Positions 61,770 through 64,000 of a stretch of 64,000 bases of DNA are shown one piece after another. The DNA comes from Thermoanaerobacterium sp. CMT5567-10 (GTDB lineage: Bacteria > Bacillota > Thermoanaerobacteria > Thermoanaerobacterales > Thermoanaerobacteraceae): contig NZ_CP130558.2 in the NCBI RefSeq assembly GCF_030534315.2, positions 2,718,501 through 2,782,500 of the forward strand. Reading direction: 5' to 3'. Positions within the stretch are counted from its first letter, which is position 1. The number at the start of each line of letters is the position of its first letter. The position numbers and the translations under genes are program-made. Under the pieces are notes generated by a model. That model was not told the DNA's origin and did no database searches. It saw only the letters and a program-made list of their open reading frames with translations.

Positions 61770-62536
61770 CTAGTTTATAGGCTCACCGTGAATTATACGT
61801 CCCCACAATGATATATCAACTTGTCTGCATGATATATTTGTTATATAATCGAAATAATCAGAGAGTTTTTTCACAACTTTTTCATCTTTTATAGTTATAC
61901 ATGATTCATAATTATCAAAAAGTCCTTTTCTTGTAAAATTTAAGGAGCCTAAAAAAGCATATGAATTGTCGATTATATAAAGTTTATAATGCAAAAAAAG
62001 TTCATCATCATTTATAAATTTTATAAAAAAAGGAGTAGTATAACTATAGGTATAGGTTCTAATAGATAATATTTTTTTTCTTAGAAATAATATTAAGATC
62101 ACAGAAATCATATAAACATATGGTGTTAAAGTAAAAAGATTAATATTTTTGTTGCTAAAAGCACAATAGAAATCAAAGTATAAATAATAAGTATTAAGGT
62201 TAAATAAACAGTAAAATTATATAAGCTTTTGCGTTTGTTTATGGCATCTTCATCAGTATTACGATTTTGCAAAATTAATTTTCTTAATAAAATGGAGTTT
62301 TTGGGATACCGAAAATCGTCAATTTTAGCAGAGGAAATTAATTTTATATCTTTCACAGTTTCTTTTTTTTCTAATAACAAATCAATAAGTGATGGACTAA
62401 CATAAGGCGATAAAATTTTTATTGACTTTTCTGATTTTTTAATGCGATTTTCAATTATTTTACCTGCATTTTTACCAATATATATCGAACAATTAACTTG
62501 ATTGTCGACAAAAGGACTTATATATTTTATATTCAT
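61770..62536 (-). pseudogene. Phospholipase-D-like membrane protein split by a frameshift
   Basis: Two frames on the minus strand, 62536-62126 (136 aa) and 62111-61770 (113 aa), make one PLD-type protein. The first has IYIGKNAGKIIENRIKKSEK, then LSPYVSPSLIDLLLEKKE and a membrane helix. The second has another helix and the HKD catalytic motif LHYKLYIIDNSYAFLGSLNF with FDNYESCI. The frame changes in the T-rich stretch near 62125-62145; reading across would give two adjacent helices. Only one HKD is seen. It could be a real mutation, slippage, or a sequencing error. Confidence 0.65.
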
Positions 62537-62560
62537 GATTATCTTAATTTTCCCCCTTTA

Positions 62561-62944
62561 TTATTCTTTTTTCTTTTTCTTCTCTCTTTTTGCTTTTATG
62601 CCTTCAAGCAAAGTAATAACATTTTCTTTTTCTTCATTGGTCATATTTGGAAGATCATAAAATGCCAAAAGAACATCGGGACCTAATTCCTGCATGACTT
62701 TGTGAAGCCTTTCATCGACATCATTTGATGTATCTATGTTTCTCTTATCTGTTCTACCTAATAAATAATCTACCGATACGTCAAAGAAATCGGCTATTTT
62801 TTGTAGGGTTTCATAATCAGGTTCACGCTTATCAGATTCATAGAATGAAATTGTTGATTCTCCAATCGAAAGTATCTTTGCTAATTCTGCTTGTGTTAAG
62901 TTTTTCTCTAATCGGAGTGTCTTAAATCTTTTACCAAAGCTCAT
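62561..62944 (-). CDS. XRE repressor, switch 2
   Basis: A 127-aa CI-like repressor. The HTH domain (KRFKTLRLEKNLTQAELAKI, STISFYESDKREPDYETLQK) differs from that of the 59426 repressor. From ETLQKIADFFDVSVDYLLGR to the C-terminus the two are almost identical (the last 85 residues differ at only a few positions). ATG 62944 lies behind AGGTGGTG; the track upstream is open but siteless. It is divergent from the Cro-like gene at 63100, and its promoter is covered by operator S1. Confidence 0.85.
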   Translation of the reverse strand: MSFGKRFKTLRLEKNLTQAELAKILSIGESTISFYESDKREPDYETLQKIADFFDVSVDYLLGRTDKRNIDTSNDVDERLHKVMQELGPDVLLAFYDLPNMTNEEKENVITLLEGIKAKREKKKKKE

Positions 62945-62966
62945 CCAATTACACCACCTAAATATT

Positions 62967-62994
62967 ATTATAACTTTACAAATAGCAAAGTCAA
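62967..62994 (-). promoter_or_regulatory. Repressor promoter with operator S1, switch 2
   Basis: On the minus strand TTGACT (62994-62989) and TATAAT (62972-62967) are 16 bp apart. Site S1 (TTACAAATAGCAAAGTC, 62976-62992) fills the spacer. Confidence 0.7.
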
Positions 62995-63031
62995 ATAAAC
63001 TTTGCAAAATAAAAAAATTATAATTTATAAC

Positions 63032-63060
63032 TTGACAAAACGCAAAGTTAAATCTATAAT
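63032..63060 (+). promoter_or_regulatory. Cro-like gene promoter with operator S2, switch 2
   Basis: TTGACA (63032-63037) and TATAAT (63055-63060) are 17 bp apart, a consensus promoter. S2 (TGACAAAACGCAAAGTT, 63033-63049) overlaps the -35 box. S3 (TGACAAATTGCAAAGTT, 63071-63087) lies just downstream and overlaps the ribosome binding site region. Confidence 0.75.
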
Positions 63061-63099
63061 AATATCAAGATGACAAATTGCAAAGTTAGGAGAGTATAT

Positions 63100-63285
63100 A
63101 TGTACAAACTAAAAGAAATACGAAAAAGTATGGGGTATACGCAATTATATATGGCAAAAAAACTTGATATATCAGAAAGCTACTATTCACAATTAGAAAA
63201 TGGCAATAGAAGAATGCCGTTATCAATAGCGCTTAAAATTGCTAAAGTACTGAATAGGTCTTTTGAAGATATTTTTTTGCCATAA
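63100..63285 (+). CDS. Cro-like XRE protein, switch 2
   Basis: A 61-aa single-domain HTH protein (LKEIRKSMGYTQLYMAKKLD, SESYYSQLENGNRRMPLSIA, RSFEDIFLP). It has the same size and layout as the Cro-like protein at 60011 but a different recognition helix. ATG 63100 follows TTAGGAG. Operator S4 (63286-63302) begins right after the stop codon. Confidence 0.83.
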   Translation: MYKLKEIRKSMGYTQLYMAKKLDISESYYSQLENGNRRMPLSIALKIAKVLNRSFEDIFLP

Positions 63286-63302
63286 AACTTTGCATTTTGC
63301 AG
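63286..63302. promoter_or_regulatory. Operator S4 of switch 2
   Basis: The reverse complement CTGCAAAATGCAAAGTT matches S2 and S3 (TGACAAANNGCAAAGTT). It sits in the position equivalent to O3 of switch 1. Confidence 0.65.
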
Positions 63303-63379
63303 ATATAATAATATATTAAATTTAAATCATTAATTCGCCACAGAATTAAAATTTCCTTCTAAAAGTAAATGAAATTTGT

Positions 63380-63475
63380 TAGTTTTAGAAGAAATAGATT
63401 AAACTGAACTATTGTATAGAAGAATCAAAGAAATGCGTGAAAAAGGGCAGGTGAAAGATAATGTGGGTAGAATTT
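63380..63475 (+). pseudogene. Truncated copy of the 60314 gene
   Basis: After a stop-containing stretch, the frame continues ELLYRRIKEMREKGQVKDNV and ends at a stop; it corresponds to the C-terminal third of the 71-aa protein at 60314. The N-terminal part is missing or decayed. Confidence 0.6.
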
Positions 63476-63637
63476 AGGCCAATCAAGAATAAAGATCTGC
63501 TGATAAAGATAGCAGATAGACTAATGAGAATAACACCAATAAAGATAGAAAAAGTAGGCGAAGGCTGGAAACTGATGATAAAGACATAATATATAGCCGC
63601 AGTATGTCTAAAAGTTGTTAGCAAAAAGTCAACTAAA
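63420..63637 (+). repeat. Long direct repeat, copy 2
   Basis: About 218 bp corresponding to 60455-60668 with about a dozen substitutions; it ends at AAAAAGTCAACTAAA. The HTH gene that follows copy 1 is absent here. Confidence 0.85.
63461..63589 (+). CDS. Small protein (42 aa), copy 2
   Basis: ATG 63461 lies 7 nt after AGGTG. The product reads MWVEFRPIKNKDLLIKIADR, then LMRITPIKIEKVGEGWKLMI and KT. The counterpart at 60504 lacks this ATG. No known family. The presence of the frame in both switch copies suggests function. Confidence 0.55.
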   Translation: MWVEFRPIKNKDLLIKIADRLMRITPIKIEKVGEGWKLMIKT

Positions 63638-63684
63638 CATAAGTGAAATTGTGTATAACTCATTTTTGAAAGGGGTGATTTTTA

Positions 63685-63960
63685 ATGAAAAAATTTAAAG
63701 GTTTTGAACCTGGAACTATCATATTAATTATAATTACTTTATTTGCTTTTCTAATACTGAATATAATTTTTTATGTGGCTATTCAAGGAATTCCGGGTAT
63801 AAAAATATTACCGTCAATTATTGCATTTTTAGTAATGCAGATAAATTTTGTTGTTTTTTTATTCATCGGTAGAAATTTTTTTATACCACCATCTTATATT
63901 TTACTATCATTTCTATCTTCTATTTTATTAGCTGTGATTACATATAGTTTATTGATATAA
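63685..63960 (+). CDS. Small three-helix membrane protein
   Basis: A 91-aa protein with three membrane segments (IILIIITLFAFLILNIIFYV, IIAFLVMQINFVVFLFI, ILLSFLSSILLAVITYSLL). The ATG follows GAAAGGGGTG. No family was recognised. It is the last gene in the window, and transcription context beyond is not visible. Confidence 0.6.
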   Translation: MKKFKGFEPGTIILIIITLFAFLILNIIFYVAIQGIPGIKILPSIIAFLVMQINFVVFLFIGRNFFIPPSYILLSFLSSILLAVITYSLLI

Positions 63961-64000
63961 ATAATTCATTATGTATTTTTTTGTCTTTTAAAATGGGTGA

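Overview
The window is low-GC Firmicutes DNA. Gene order and protein style suggest an anaerobic thermophilic Clostridia member close to Thermoanaerobacterium; that is an inference from family resemblance, not a database match. Many genes start with TTG or GTG behind strong AGGAGG-type ribosome binding sites.

Positions 1-19,500 are ordinary chromosome. They hold the end of aroC, an attenuator leader with infC-rpmI-rplT, a TrmH-type methyltransferase, a T-box leader with pheST, zapA, a U32 peptidase, mutS2 and yunB. After these come a tRNA-Ala/tRNA-Ile pair, a DegS/DegU-like two-component pair, an M18 aminopeptidase, a secreted CAP protein, a DUF3343 protein and two lineage-specific proteins of unknown function. 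Positions 19,500-22,800 are a scar zone: a decayed reading frame, an IS transposase, two membrane proteins, and a 20-bp sequence found on both sides.

Positions 22,800-48,100 form a conjugative element. A replication-initiator-like gene with internal 24-bp iterons leads into a complete Tad-type pilus cluster (TadZ-like, CpaF, TadB, TadC, pilin, TadE/TadG, CpaB, prepilin peptidase). Next come a RelBE-like toxin-antitoxin pair and a ParM-like actin. The actin is separated from a ribbon-helix-helix protein by seven copies of TGTAAACA, which looks like a centromere. A possible oriT, a MobC-like protein, a relaxase, VirD4 and a VirB-type secretion channel (VirB2-, VirB6-, PrgI/VirB3- and split VirB4-like, M23 hydrolase) follow. 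A cargo block with a GH11 xylanase and a formylglycine-generating-enzyme-like lipoprotein interrupts the end of this cluster and is bracketed by a direct repeat of about 145 bp. A CpaE-like protein lacking the Walker lysine follows. No integrase or attachment site is visible, so the element probably continues beyond the window.

Positions 48,100-58,400 are accessory: a type I toxin with antisense RNA, a GC-rich nested palindrome, a DUF4160/DUF2442 pair, an Uma2 pseudogene, an XRE-ImmA-PIN triad, a stalk-domain protein and a 1630-residue mosaic PKD surface protein. Positions 58,400-64,000 hold a GC-rich toxin-antitoxin pair and two related copies of a divergent repressor/Cro-like switch. The copies share repressor C-termini and a repeat of about 220 bp but have different DNA-binding domains and different 17-bp operators. 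A frameshifted phospholipase-D-like gene lies between them.

The Tad pilus, the secretion channel and the partition and replication genes together suggest a plasmid-like Gram-positive conjugative element that carries its own Tad pilus, perhaps for surface attachment or mating-pair formation.
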